From Cellulomonas denverensis (lineage in GTDB: Bacteria; Actinomycetota; Actinomycetes; Actinomycetales; Cellulomonadaceae): a DNA stretch of 64,000 bases. This document shows positions 22,191-30,936 of this stretch, in pieces; positions within the stretch are counted from its first letter, which is position 1, and each line of letters opens with the position of its first letter. The position numbers and the translations under genes are program-made. Below the pieces are notes generated by a model. That model made no database searches. It had not been told where the DNA came from and was given only the letters and a program-made list of their open reading frames with translations. The DNA lies in NCBI RefSeq assembly GCF_012396125.1, contig NZ_JAAXOX010000001.1:620001-684000 (forward strand), read 5' to 3'.

Positions 22191-22738
22191 CGCAGCAGTC
22201 CCGTCATGTGCGAGGTGGGCTCGGCGCGCAGCGCGGCCGCCTCCACCGCCTCGGCGATCTCCTTGCGGTTCTTGCCCAGCGGCTCGTTCCGGATCTGCTC
22301 GTGCAGCTCGAGGATCGCGTTGATCAGCATCTCCGGGCGCGGCGGGCAGCCCGGCAGGTAGATGTCCACCGGCACGATGTGGTCCACGCCCTGGACGATC
22401 GCGTAGTTGTTGAACATGCCGCCGGAGCTGGCGCACACGCCCATCGACAGCACCCACTTCGGCCCGGCCATCTGGTCGTAGACCTGGCGCACCACCGGGG
22501 CCATCTTCTGGCTCACCCGGCCGGCGACGATCATCAGGTCGGACTGGCGCGGCGAGGCGCGGAACACCTCCATGCCGAACCGGGAGATGTCGAACCGGGA
22601 CCCACCGGTGGCCATCATCTCGATCGCGCAGCAGGCCAGGCCGAACGTGACCGGCCAGACCGACGCCTTGCGGGCCAGGCCGGCGAACTTCTCGACCGAG
22701 GTCAGGACGAAGCCGGACGGTGCTTCTTCGATACCCAT
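22187..22738 (-). CDS. nuoB: NADH-quinone oxidoreductase subunit B
   Basis: Subunit holding the terminal [4Fe-4S] cluster N2, which reduces the quinone, 183 aa. Ligands are the tandem C36-C37 ([10 protein letters not shown]), C102 ([10 protein letters not shown]) and C131 (LPGCPPRPE). All are present. One base separates it from nuoA upstream. Confidence 0.97.
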   Translation of the reverse strand: MGIEEAPSGFVLTSVEKFAGLARKASVWPVTFGLACCAIEMMATGGSRFDISRFGMEVFRASPRQSDLMIVAGRVSQKMAPVVRQVYDQMAGPKWVLSMGVCASSGGMFNNYAIVQGVDHIVPVDIYLPGCPPRPEMLINAILELHEQIRNEPLGKNRKEIAEAVEAAALRAEPTSHMTGLLR

Positions 22739-22739
22739 G

Positions 22740-23108
22740 TCAGTCCTCGTCCCATTCCAGGCCGCCGCGGCGCCACTCGTACATGAACGGCACCGTGATC
22801 AGCGCCAGGAACCCGAGCATCGCGATCAGGCCGAACACGGCGAGCTCGGAGAAGCTGACCGCCCAGGGGTAGAGGAACACCACCTCGATGTCGAAGATGA
22901 TGAAGGTCATCGCGACCAGGTAGTACTTCACCGGGAACCGGCCACCGCCCATGGCGTGCGGGGTCGGCTGGATGCCGCACTCGTAGGCCTCGAGCTTGGC
23001 GCGGTTGTACCGCTTCGGCCCGATCACGGCGCTGGCGCCGAGCCCGCCGAGGGCGAGCAGCGCGGCCACGCCCATCATGACGAGCAGCGGGATGTACGGG
23101 TTGTTCAT
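22740..23108 (-). CDS. nuoA: NADH-quinone oxidoreductase subunit A
   Basis: Three-helix membrane subunit at the arm junction, 122 aa. The conserved loop is YECGIQPTP, with the switchable Cys, and helix 2 carries [15 protein letters not shown] with the conserved Asp and Glu. GGGAG lies about seven bases upstream of the ATG. It is the first nuo gene; menJ lies 125 bases upstream on the same strand, so nuo is likely co-transcribed with menJ. Confidence 0.96.
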   Translation of the reverse strand: MNNPYIPLLVMMGVAALLALGGLGASAVIGPKRYNRAKLEAYECGIQPTPHAMGGGRFPVKYYLVAMTFIIFDIEVVFLYPWAVSFSELAVFGLIAMLGFLALITVPFMYEWRRGGLEWDED

Positions 23109-23233
23109 CGGGGCTCTCCCAGTGGGGGATGGAGTGCTTCCGGGGGCGTCAGAGTCATCTCAGCGTGCTCCGGCTCCGGCGGGGGGGCGAGTGGGAACCG
23201 GCGCGACGCAGCCGTCGGGTGGGGGTGGCGGTC

Positions 23234-24529
23234 TCATGCGGCGGGCGCCATCCGTGCGAGTCCGGCGATCACGCGGTCGGCCCAGTCGCCACCGTGCGGT
23301 TCGTAGCAGTCGGCCAGCAGCTTGTGCACGAACTTCATGAGCAGCGGGCGAGGCAACCCGTAGCGCGTGCACAGATGCATGACCTGGGGGTGTTCGATCA
23401 GCTTCACGAAGACCCGGCCCAGGGTGTAGTACCCGCCAAGGTCGTCCTTCATCCGGGTGCCGTAGGTGGCCAGCGCCCGCTCGCGGCCGGCGGCGGTGTT
23501 CCGCGCCAGGGACTGGGTGATCGCGTCGGCGGCGACCCGGCCGGCCTGCAGGGCGTAGGCGATGCCCTCGCCGTTGAACGGGCTGACCATCCCGGCGGCG
23601 TCGCCGACCAGCATCAGGCCCTTGCCGTACAGCGGGCCGCGGTTGAAGCCCATCGGCAGGGCGGCGCCGCGGACCGGGCCGACCTGGTGCTCCTCGGTGA
23701 ACTCCCACTCGGCGGGGGCGTTCGCCATCCACTTCGCGAACAGGTCCTTGTAGTCGACCTTGGTGGCCGCGGCGGTGGAGCTGACCGAGCCGAGGCCGAC
23801 GTTCGCGGTGCCGTCGCCGAGAGAGAAGATCCAGCCGTAGCCGGGCATCAGGTCGGACTCGCCGGGCTTGCCGTCCCAGAGCTCGAGGTGGCTCTCCATC
23901 ATCGGGTCGTCGTGCCGCGGAGTCCGGAAGTAGGTGCGCACGGCCACCCCCATCGGGCGGTCCTGGCGCTTCTCCAGGCCCATGCCGGTGGCCAGCCGCG
24001 CGGAGACGCCGTCGGCGGCGATCACCACCGGGGCGCGGTAGGTGACCGGCTCGCCGGCGCGGCGGCCGTTGTCGTCGACCGGGCGGGCCTGGACCCCGAT
24101 CACCCGGCCGGTGCGCTCGTCGATCAGCGGGCCGGTGACGTTGGTGCGCTCGGCGACCTTGGCGCCGGCGGCGCGGGCGTGCTCGACCAGCAGGTGGTCC
24201 AGCGACATCCGCGACCGGGCCAGGCCGAAGGACGGGTAGCTGGACAGCTCGGGCCAGGGCAGTTCGATCACGTGACCGCCGCCGAGCACCCGCAGACCGG
24301 TGTTCCGGATCCAGCCGTCCTGCTCGCGGATCGGCACGCCCATCCGGACCAGTTCGGCCACCGCGCGCGGGGTCAGCCCGTCGCCGCAGATCTTGTCCCG
24401 GGGGAAGGACGCCTTGTCGAGCAGCAGGACCTGCAGACCCGCGGCAGCACAGTGGTACGCGGCGCTGGAGCCCCCAGGCCCAGCCCCCACGACGATGACG
24501 TCCGCGTCATCGTTCACTGCTCCGGTCAC
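23234..24529 (-). CDS. menJ: Geranylgeranyl reductase family flavoprotein, probable menaquinone reductase
   Basis: FAD-dependent reductase of the geranylgeranyl reductase family, 431 aa. In mycobacteria the MenJ member saturates one isoprene unit of menaquinone; the position beside menG and nuo supports that role here. The FAD motif VVGAGPGGSSAAYHC is at about residues 13-27. The signature DKASFPRDKICGDGLTP follows, and GDAAGMVSPFNGEGI marks the second FAD region. The GTG at 24529 has AGGGA just upstream. Exact substrate is inferred from context; digeranylgeranylglycerophospholipid reductases share the fold. Confidence 0.85.
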   Translation of the reverse strand: MTGAVNDDADVIVVGAGPGGSSAAYHCAAAGLQVLLLDKASFPRDKICGDGLTPRAVAELVRMGVPIREQDGWIRNTGLRVLGGGHVIELPWPELSSYPSFGLARSRMSLDHLLVEHARAAGAKVAERTNVTGPLIDERTGRVIGVQARPVDDNGRRAGEPVTYRAPVVIAADGVSARLATGMGLEKRQDRPMGVAVRTYFRTPRHDDPMMESHLELWDGKPGESDLMPGYGWIFSLGDGTANVGLGSVSSTAAATKVDYKDLFAKWMANAPAEWEFTEEHQVGPVRGAALPMGFNRGPLYGKGLMLVGDAAGMVSPFNGEGIAYALQAGRVAADAITQSLARNTAAGRERALATYGTRMKDDLGGYYTLGRVFVKLIEHPQVMHLCTRYGLPRPLLMKFVHKLLADCYEPHGGDWADRVIAGLARMAPAA

Positions 24530-24543
24530 AGTTCCCTCACCTA

Positions 24544-24559
24544 TGTGAATGCCGTCACA
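24544..24559. promoter_or_regulatory. Candidate Rex operator upstream of menJ-nuo
   Basis: The 16-base site reads TGTGAATGCCGTCACA. It matches the actinobacterial Rex site (TGTGAA, four or so free bases, TTCACA) with one mismatch in the right half. It lies about 7-22 bases after the start predicted from the TAGACT box at 24573-24578, a position where binding would block transcription. A Rex gene is in this window at 45.6 kb, and Rex is known to control nuo in Streptomyces. Confidence 0.65.
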
Positions 24560-24572
24560 CTCGCCTCGGCCG

Positions 24573-24578
24573 AGTCTA
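24573..24578 (-). promoter_or_regulatory. -10 box (TAGACT) for the menJ-nuo transcript
   Basis: TAGACT on the minus strand, 43 bases before the GTG of menJ. The predicted start near 24566 puts the candidate Rex site immediately downstream. A 12-bp perfect palindrome GGACCTAGGTCC (24583-24594) lies just upstream, in the -35/-10 interval. Confidence 0.5.
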
Positions 24579-24711
24579 ACCCGGACCTAGGTCCTGCGGG
24601 CGAAACGGGCCTGCTCAGCCTCATGCTGACACCCCGTCGACCCTCAGGACCAATGTCCCGAACCGGACCCGATCCGGGCCCGGCGCCGGGGTGACGCCGG
24701 TCACCCTGTGG

Positions 24712-25404
24712 TCAGCCCTTGGTCGCCCGGTGCAGCGCCACGATGCCGCCGGTGAGGTTCCGGTACGCCACCGAGGTCCAGCCCGCCTGCTTCATCAGCC
24801 CGGCCAGCCCGACCTGGTCCGGCCAGTCCTGGATCGACTCGGCCAGGTAGGCGTAGGCCGCCGACTGCTTGGCCACCACCCGGGCCACCGCCGGCAGCGC
24901 CTTGGTCAGGTACCCGTCGTACACCGCGCGGAACGGCTTCCAGGACGGGGTGGAGAACTCACAGATCACCAGCCGGCCACCGGGGCGCACCACCCGGCGC
25001 ATCTCGGACAGCGCCGCGACCGTGTCCACCACGTTGCGCAGACCGAAGGAGATGGTCACCGCGTCGAAGGCGTCGTCGGCGAACGGCAGCGCGGTCGCGT
25101 CCCCGGCGGTGAACGGCAGGTCGGGGCGGCGTTGCTTGCCCACCGCCAGCATCCCGGTCGAGATGTCGCAGGGCACCACCCGCACCCCGGCGTCCGCCAG
25201 CGGCTCGCTGGAGGTCCCGGTGCCCGCGGCCAGATCCAGCACCTTCTCCCCCGGCACCGCGCGCAGGGCGGTCAGGGTGGCCCGGCGCCAGGCGCGGTCC
25301 TGTCCCAGGGAGAGCACGTCGTTGGTCAGGTCGTACCGACGGGCGACACCGTCGAACATCGCGGCGACGTCGCGGGGGTCCTTGTCGAGGGAGGCGCGAG
25401 ACAT
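24712..25404 (-). CDS. menG: Demethylmenaquinone methyltransferase
   Basis: SAM-dependent C-methyltransferase that makes menaquinone from demethylmenaquinone, 230 aa (UbiE/MenG family). Family signatures are [18 protein letters not shown] near residue 24, the SAM-binding LDLAAGTGT near 56, and FGLRNV followed by [18 protein letters not shown]. It lies between menJ (same strand) and the divergent menF gene. Confidence 0.93.
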   Translation of the reverse strand: MSRASLDKDPRDVAAMFDGVARRYDLTNDVLSLGQDRAWRRATLTALRAVPGEKVLDLAAGTGTSSEPLADAGVRVVPCDISTGMLAVGKQRRPDLPFTAGDATALPFADDAFDAVTISFGLRNVVDTVAALSEMRRVVRPGGRLVICEFSTPSWKPFRAVYDGYLTKALPAVARVVAKQSAAYAYLAESIQDWPDQVGLAGLMKQAGWTSVAYRNLTGGIVALHRATKG

Positions 25405-25471
25405 GGGGCCATCGTGTCAGGTCGCAGGGACTGCTGCGTCACTCCGGGGCGAACGCCCGCCGCTCCGGTCG

Positions 25472-25477
25472 TACCCT
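25472..25477 (+). promoter_or_regulatory. -10 box (TACCCT) for leaderless menF transcript
   Basis: TACCCT with eight bases to the ATG at 25486, consistent with a leaderless or near-leaderless transcript. Confidence 0.45.
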
Positions 25478-25485
25478 GGTCGGCG

Positions 25486-26802
25486 ATGACCACGCCCCTC
25501 GGCGACCCCGGGTCGCCCACCGCCGCACCGCACCCCACCCCGCTGGTGGTCCGCACCGTCGCCCTCGACACCCCCGACGACCTACTCGCCCTGCTGCCCG
25601 CGGACGCCCCGCTGGCCTGGGTGCGCCGCGGCGACGGCCTGGTCGGCTGGGGCGAGGCGGTCCGGATCGACGTGCACGGGCCGGAGCGGTTCGCCGACGC
25701 CGAGCAGGCCTGGCAGCGGCTGATCGGGCACGCGGTGGTCCGGGACGAGGTGCAGCTGCCCGGCACCGGACCGGTCGCCTTCGGCTCCTTCGCCTTCGAC
25801 GACCTCTCCCCGGCCGGCGGCGCACTGGTGGTGCCGCGGGTGGTGGTCGGCCGCCGGGAGGACCGCGCCTGGCTGACCGTGATCGAGACCGCCGGAAATC
25901 TCGGCCCCGCCCCGGACGCCGGACTGCTGGCCCGGCACCGGGCCGCGCTGCCGCCGGTCACCCCGCCCGGACACGTGACGTACCACCCCGGCTCGGTCGC
26001 CGCCGAGGACTGGACCGGTGTGGTCGCGCGCGGGATCGCCGCGATCAAGGCCGGCGAGCTGGACAAGGTGGTGCTGGCCCGGGACGAGGTGGCCCGGACC
26101 AGCGCGCCGCTGGACGTCCGGCACGCACTGAGCCGGCTGTCCGAGCGCTACCCGACCTGCTGGACCTTCAGCGTCGACGGCCTGATCGGCGCCACCCCGG
26201 AGCTGCTGGTCCGCTCGGAGAAGGGCCTGGTCACCTCCCGGGTGCTGGCCGGCACGATCCGGCGCACCGGCGACGACGACGCCGACCTGGCCCGGGCCGC
26301 GATCCTCGCCCACTCCTCCAAGGACCTGGAGGAACACGAGTACGCGGTGTCCTCGGTCGCCCACGCGCTGGCGCCGTTCTGCTCGTCCACCAACGTGCCG
26401 GACGTGCCCTTCGTGCTGCACCTGCCGAATGTGCTGCACCTGGCCTCCGACGTGACCGGGGTGCTCGCCCCGGACGGCGACAGCACCTCGCTGAGCCTGG
26501 CCGCCGCGTTGCACCCCACCGCCGCGGTCTGCGGCACCCCGACCGAGGCCGCACGGGAGCTGATCCGCGCGATCGAGGGGATGGACCGCGGGCGCTACGC
26601 CGGGCCGGTGGGCTGGCTGGGCGCCGACGGCGACGGCGAGTGGGGCATCGGGCTGCGCTCGGCCGAACTGGACCCGGCCGACCCGCACCGGCTGCGGCTG
26701 TTCGCCGGCTGCGGGATCGTCGCCGCCTCCGACCCGGAGTCCGAGCTGGCCGAGTCCCGGGCCAAGCTGGTGCCGATGCGGGACGCGCTCGGCTCGGACT
26801 GA
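25486..26802 (+). CDS. menF: Isochorismate synthase
   Basis: Converts chorismate to isochorismate, the first dedicated step of menaquinone synthesis; 438 aa. The chorismate-binding domain fills the C-terminal 270 residues: ELDKVVLARDEV, GATPELLVRSE, the AGTIRRTG segment, SKDLEEHEYAV, LHPTAAVCGTP, and FAGCGIVAASDPESE with the Mg2+-binding Glu. Isochorismate synthases for siderophores look alike, but the surrounding men genes favour MenF. The ATG at 25486 was chosen for the promoter spacing; the frame is open upstream through the antisense of menG. Confidence 0.88.
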   Translation: MTTPLGDPGSPTAAPHPTPLVVRTVALDTPDDLLALLPADAPLAWVRRGDGLVGWGEAVRIDVHGPERFADAEQAWQRLIGHAVVRDEVQLPGTGPVAFGSFAFDDLSPAGGALVVPRVVVGRREDRAWLTVIETAGNLGPAPDAGLLARHRAALPPVTPPGHVTYHPGSVAAEDWTGVVARGIAAIKAGELDKVVLARDEVARTSAPLDVRHALSRLSERYPTCWTFSVDGLIGATPELLVRSEKGLVTSRVLAGTIRRTGDDDADLARAAILAHSSKDLEEHEYAVSSVAHALAPFCSSTNVPDVPFVLHLPNVLHLASDVTGVLAPDGDSTSLSLAAALHPTAAVCGTPTEAARELIRAIEGMDRGRYAGPVGWLGADGDGEWGIGLRSAELDPADPHRLRLFAGCGIVAASDPESELAESRAKLVPMRDALGSD

Positions 26803-26820
26803 GCGCACCCCCCCACGCAC

Positions 26821-26855
26821 GACGGCCCCCGCACCTGATCGGTGCGGGGGCCGTC
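26821..26855. terminator. Bidirectional terminator hairpin
   Basis: 15-bp perfect stem (26821-26835 with 26841-26855) and loop TGATC, between the convergent ends of menF and htrA. Confidence 0.8.
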
Positions 26856-26916
26856 GACGGTCCGGGCGGGGCAGGGGGGACGCCGCCCGGGCCGGTCGGT
26901 GGGCAGGTGGCGGGCG

Positions 26917-29067
26917 TCAGCCCTGGTCGCCACCCTGCTGCTGCTGGAACCACTCCCACAGCTGCTCCGGGGTCATGTTCTCCAGGTCGCCCGAGCCGTC
27001 GCCGGAGCCGCCCTGGCCGCCCTGGCCCTGCTGGCCGCCCTGGCCCTGCTGGCCACCCTGACCCTGCTGGCCGGAACCGGAGCTCGCGCCGTCCTCCTCG
27101 CGCACCGCCATCGTGACGTCGACGGTCATCGACTTGCCGTCCCGGACCACGGTGAGCGTGACCTGGTCGCCGGAGGCGTGGGTGCGGACGTAGCCGGTCA
27201 GCGACTCGGCGCCGCCGACCACCCGGTCGTCGATCGCCACGATCACGTCACCGACCTGCAGCCCCGCCTTGGCGGCCGGGGAGCCGTCGGACACCGACTG
27301 CACCTGCGCACCGGCCCGGGTCACCCCGTCCGCGGTGGCGGTGCCGTCGGTCAGCCCGACACCGAGGTAGGCGTGCTCGGCCACCCCGTCCTCGACCAGC
27401 TGGCCGGCGACCGACTGCGCCAGGCTGATCGGGATGGCGAAGCCGAGGCCGATCGACCCGGAGGCGCTGGACGTGGTCGCGATCGACGAGGTGATGCCGA
27501 TCACCTGACCGGCGGCGTTGAACAACGGACCGCCGGAGTTGCCCGGGTTCACCGCGGCGTCGATCTGGATCGCGTTGGTCACCACCGTCTCCGAGGAACC
27601 GGACTCGGTGGTCGACACCGGGCGGTCCAGCGCGGAGACGATGCCGGTGGTCACCGTGTTGGCGAGCCCCAGCGGGTTGCCCACGGCCATCACCGGGTCA
27701 CCGACGGTCGGCGACTCCTCGGCCATGGCAGCCGGGGACAGGTCGTCCGGCGGGTCCTGCAGCCGGATCACGGCCAGGTCGGTGGTCGGGTCGGTGCCCA
27801 CCACGTCGGCGGTGTAGATCCGGCCGTCGGACAGCGTCACCTGCACCTGGTCGTCCTGCGCACCGGAGACCACGTGGTTGTTGGTGATGATGTTGCCGTC
27901 GGCGTCGGCGATCACGCCGGAGCCCTCGGCCTCACCGGCGCTGGTCACCACCTGGATCGCCACCACGGAGTTCTTCACCGCCGAGGCCACCGCCTGCCAG
28001 TCCGGGTTCTCCACCGAGGACCCGGCCACCGGCACACCGGCGGCGCTGCTCTGGCCCAGGGTCGCGATGTTCGCCGCACCGGTGTTGCCACCCCGGTCCA
28101 TCAGGCTCATCACGACCGCGGTGCCGCCGCTGGACAGCAGGGCAGCCGCCACGGCGACCGCGACCAGCGGGATCAGCACCGGGTTGCGCTTCTTCTTCTC
28201 CGCCGGGGGCTGCTGGCCCTCCGGGGCGGGCGCGCCGAAGGCGGCCGGGTACTCCGGGCCACCGTTGGCGGCCTCCGCCTCGGGGGTCGCGGCGTAAGGG
28301 CCCGCGTACGGACCCTGCGGCGCGGCCGGCCCGGGGGTCGGCTGCTGCTGCGCGGCGGGTGCCGGGGTGCCCCAGGACACGGTCGGGCGGGCGCTCTGCT
28401 GCGGCGCGGGGTACGAGGTCGCGCCGTGCTGCGGGGCGCCGTGCTGCGGGGCCGCCTGCGGGGCGCCGTGCTGCTGAGCCGCCTGCGGGGTGCCGTGCTG
28501 CGGGGCAGCGGCGGCCGGGTGCGGGTGGCCGAACGCGGCGGGGCGCTCCGGGGTGCCGGGCTGGCCGGCGGGCTGCTGGGTGTGGGCGCCCGCCGGGCCG
28601 GACGCGACCGCGAACGGGTCCGACGGCCGGGCCGGGGTGCCCGGCGCCGGGGTGCTCGGGGTGCCGGCGGCCGGCTGCTGCGGGCCGGGCTGACCGCTCC
28701 AGTGCGACTCCGCCGGACGGCTCCAGGTCGCGGGCGGGGTGCCCTGCGGGGAACCGGCCGGGGTCGGCACCGGCTGGGTCGGCGCCTGCGCGGCCGGGGC
28801 GGCCGGGAACGCCTGGGTGGGAGCCGGGGCGATCCGCTGGGTCGGGGCCTCCTGCGGGTGCTGCGGCACCGGCTCGGTCGCCGGTGTGGTCTCGTGCGCC
28901 GCGGGGGCGGCCTCGGCGGATGCGGTGGCCTCGGTCGTGGCGGGCTCGATCGGCTGGGTGACGGCGGCGTCCGGCGCCTGCGGCTGTGCGGCTGCCTGGT
29001 CGCGCTCGGGCGCCTCCCCGTCCTGCCGGGGGGTGCCGTCGAAGCGGTCCTCGGGTGTGTTGCTCAT
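26917..29067 (-). CDS. HtrA/DegP-type membrane-anchored serine protease with PDZ domain
   Basis: Cell-envelope quality-control protease, 716 aa. Layout: a long cytoplasmic tail rich in Pro, Ala and Gln (1-290) with QHGAPQ-type repeats at about 180-216; one membrane helix (about 295-322); a trypsin-like domain with the catalytic triad His398 (NNHVV), Asp430 (TTDLAVI) and Ser511 (NPGNSGGP); a PDZ domain (about 563-655); then a QQGQGG repeat tail and the C-terminus MTPEQLWEWF. All catalytic residues are present. AGGAGG precedes the ATG by eight bases. It lies downstream of menD on the same strand. Length is greater than most HtrA proteins because of both tails. Confidence 0.9.
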   Translation of the reverse strand: MSNTPEDRFDGTPRQDGEAPERDQAAAQPQAPDAAVTQPIEPATTEATASAEAAPAAHETTPATEPVPQHPQEAPTQRIAPAPTQAFPAAPAAQAPTQPVPTPAGSPQGTPPATWSRPAESHWSGQPGPQQPAAGTPSTPAPGTPARPSDPFAVASGPAGAHTQQPAGQPGTPERPAAFGHPHPAAAAPQHGTPQAAQQHGAPQAAPQHGAPQHGATSYPAPQQSARPTVSWGTPAPAAQQQPTPGPAAPQGPYAGPYAATPEAEAANGGPEYPAAFGAPAPEGQQPPAEKKKRNPVLIPLVAVAVAAALLSSGGTAVVMSLMDRGGNTGAANIATLGQSSAAGVPVAGSSVENPDWQAVASAVKNSVVAIQVVTSAGEAEGSGVIADADGNIITNNHVVSGAQDDQVQVTLSDGRIYTADVVGTDPTTDLAVIRLQDPPDDLSPAAMAEESPTVGDPVMAVGNPLGLANTVTTGIVSALDRPVSTTESGSSETVVTNAIQIDAAVNPGNSGGPLFNAAGQVIGITSSIATTSSASGSIGLGFAIPISLAQSVAGQLVEDGVAEHAYLGVGLTDGTATADGVTRAGAQVQSVSDGSPAAKAGLQVGDVIVAIDDRVVGGAESLTGYVRTHASGDQVTLTVVRDGKSMTVDVTMAVREEDGASSGSGQQGQGGQQGQGGQQGQGGQGGSGDGSGDLENMTPEQLWEWFQQQQGGDQG

Positions 29068-29178
29068 GGGGTCTACCTCCTCCTCGGGGACTATCTGACC
29101 CCATCGTGCTGAAGCATGACTCGATGATTCCTGGGAGTCTGCTGCGAATCCGTGGCAGCCCGGCGAACCCGGGACGGC

Positions 29179-30936
29179 TCAGCCCGATTGTCCCCCGACA
29201 GCGGCCGCCACCGCAGCCGAAAGCCGCTCCATCAGTGCCCGCCGATCCGCCCGGTCCACCACCACCTCGACCACGCTGGTGCCGGTGACCGGCTGGTCCA
29301 GCGCGGCGGTCAGCTCCGCCCGGGTGCGGACCAGGCGGTGCGGCACCCGGTACCCGGCACACAGCCCGGCCAGGTCGGCGCGGTGGGCGGTGCCGAAGAT
29401 CCGCTCGAACACCGCCGCCCGCTCGGCCGCCCCGTGCTCCAGGGTGGCGAAGATCGAGCCGCCGCCGTCGTTCATCACCACCACCTGCAGGTCCGGGCGC
29501 TGCTCGGCGTCCAGGTGCAGCAGGCCACCGGCGTCGTGCAGGAAGGTCAGGTCGCCCATCAGCGCCCGCACCCGCCGGCCCGGCAGCCCGAGCGCCACCC
29601 CGGAGGCGGTCGAGATCGTGCCGTCGATCCCGGCCAGGCCGCGGTTGGCCAACACGGTGACCGGCTCGGACCAGCGGGCCATCAGATCGGCATCCCGGAT
29701 CGGGTTGGACGACCCGAGCACCAGCACGTCGCCGGGCCGGGTCGCGGCGGTCACCGCGGCGGCCACCACCGGGCCGGGCAGACCGGCGCCCGAGGTGGTG
29801 CCGACGGCCTCGGCGGCCAGCTCGTCGACCGCGTCCAGCAGGGCCAGCTCGGTGTCCAGCGCGGCCACCGCCCGGGCATCCGCCTGCTGCCAGTCGGCGG
29901 TCCAGTGCGGGTCACCGGCCGGCTGCCACCAGGTCGGCGGCACCGCGGGCAGCACCAGGTCGGCGGCGCGGCCGGCATCCGGCCAGTCGGCTCCGGTGGG
30001 GGCGATCACGGTGAGCTGCACGTCCTCGCGGGCCAGCAGCGCCGACACCGGGCGGGACAGGGTGGGCCGACCGAACAGCACCACCGACCGGATCCGCCCG
30101 CCCAGCTCCGGCCGGCCGAGCAGCAGGCGGTAGGCGCTGATCGCGTGCGGCCCGGAGCGCGCCCCGGAGGACGGTTCGGCCAGCAGCGGCCAGCTGGCCA
30201 CCTCGGCCAGCCGACGGGCCTGCTCCCCCGCGCCGTCACCGGCGACCACCACCACCGGTCCGGGCGGCACCGGCCGGTCGGGCACCGCGGTCGTGGCGGG
30301 CACCACCTCGGCCAGGGCGGTCGTGCCGGGCTCGGGCCAGGCAGCGGTGTCCGGGGTGAGTGGTTCGCGGTAGGCGAGGTCGAGCTGCACCGGCCCCGGG
30401 TCGGCGGTCCGGGTGCCGAGCGCCGCGGCGACCGCCCGGCCGGCCAGGTGCCGCAGGTCGCGGTCCTCGCCGGGCCGCCCGGTGGGGGCGGGCACGTCCA
30501 GCGCCAGCCGGACCGCGGCGCCGAATAGGCCGGCCTGGACGGTGGTCTGGTTCGCCCCGGTGCCGCGCAGCTCGTGCGGGCGGTCGGCGGTGAGCAGCAG
30601 CAGCGGCAGCCCGGCGTGGTGCGCCTCCAGCACCGCCGGGTGCAGATTCGCCACCGCGGTGCCGGAGGTGGTGACCACGGCCACCGGACGCGGCCGACCG
30701 GACTCGCGTGCGGCCCGGGCCAGTCCGAGGGCGAGGAAGCCCGCCACCCGCTCGTCCACCCGCACGTGCAGCCGCAGCGCGGGGGCGTGCTCGGGCCGGT
30801 GGGCAGCGGCGGCGTCGGCCAGGGCGTAGGCCAGCGGCGCCGACCGGGAGCCGGGGGCCAGCACCACGTCCCGGACACCGAGGGCCGCGAGCGCCTGGAC
30901 CAGCACCCGGGCCGCGTGCGGGGCGGGGGCGGTCAT
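29179..30936 (-). CDS. menD: 2-succinyl-5-enolpyruvyl-6-hydroxy-3-cyclohexene-1-carboxylate synthase
   Basis: Thiamine-diphosphate enzyme that adds a 2-oxoglutarate-derived unit to isochorismate, 585 aa. Signatures: APGSRSAPLAYALAD near residue 26, TSGTAVANLHPAVLEA, LLTADRPHELRGTGANQT, and the C-terminal ThDP/Mg2+ region GDLTFLHDAGGLL with VVMNDGGGSIFATLEHG. The ATG overlaps the menC stop by 4 bases, so menC and menD form an operon. Confidence 0.93.
   Translation of the reverse strand: MTAPAPHAARVLVQALAALGVRDVVLAPGSRSAPLAYALADAAAAHRPEHAPALRLHVRVDERVAGFLALGLARAARESGRPRPVAVVTTSGTAVANLHPAVLEAHHAGLPLLLLTADRPHELRGTGANQTTVQAGLFGAAVRLALDVPAPTGRPGEDRDLRHLAGRAVAAALGTRTADPGPVQLDLAYREPLTPDTAAWPEPGTTALAEVVPATTAVPDRPVPPGPVVVVAGDGAGEQARRLAEVASWPLLAEPSSGARSGPHAISAYRLLLGRPELGGRIRSVVLFGRPTLSRPVSALLAREDVQLTVIAPTGADWPDAGRAADLVLPAVPPTWWQPAGDPHWTADWQQADARAVAALDTELALLDAVDELAAEAVGTTSGAGLPGPVVAAAVTAATRPGDVLVLGSSNPIRDADLMARWSEPVTVLANRGLAGIDGTISTASGVALGLPGRRVRALMGDLTFLHDAGGLLHLDAEQRPDLQVVVMNDGGGSIFATLEHGAAERAAVFERIFGTAHRADLAGLCAGYRVPHRLVRTRAELTAALDQPVTGTSVVEVVVDRADRRALMERLSAAVAAAVGGQSG

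Noticed and set aside
26842-29112. 756-residue frame opposite htrA
   Set aside because: A Gly/Arg-rich shadow of the htrA gene, with no recognisable domain and no promoter.
29068-29178. SigE-type stress promoter before htrA
   Set aside because: GGAATC is present upstream, but no CGTT-like -10 box is at the right distance; GATAGT at 29090-29095 is a more ordinary but weak -10 candidate.
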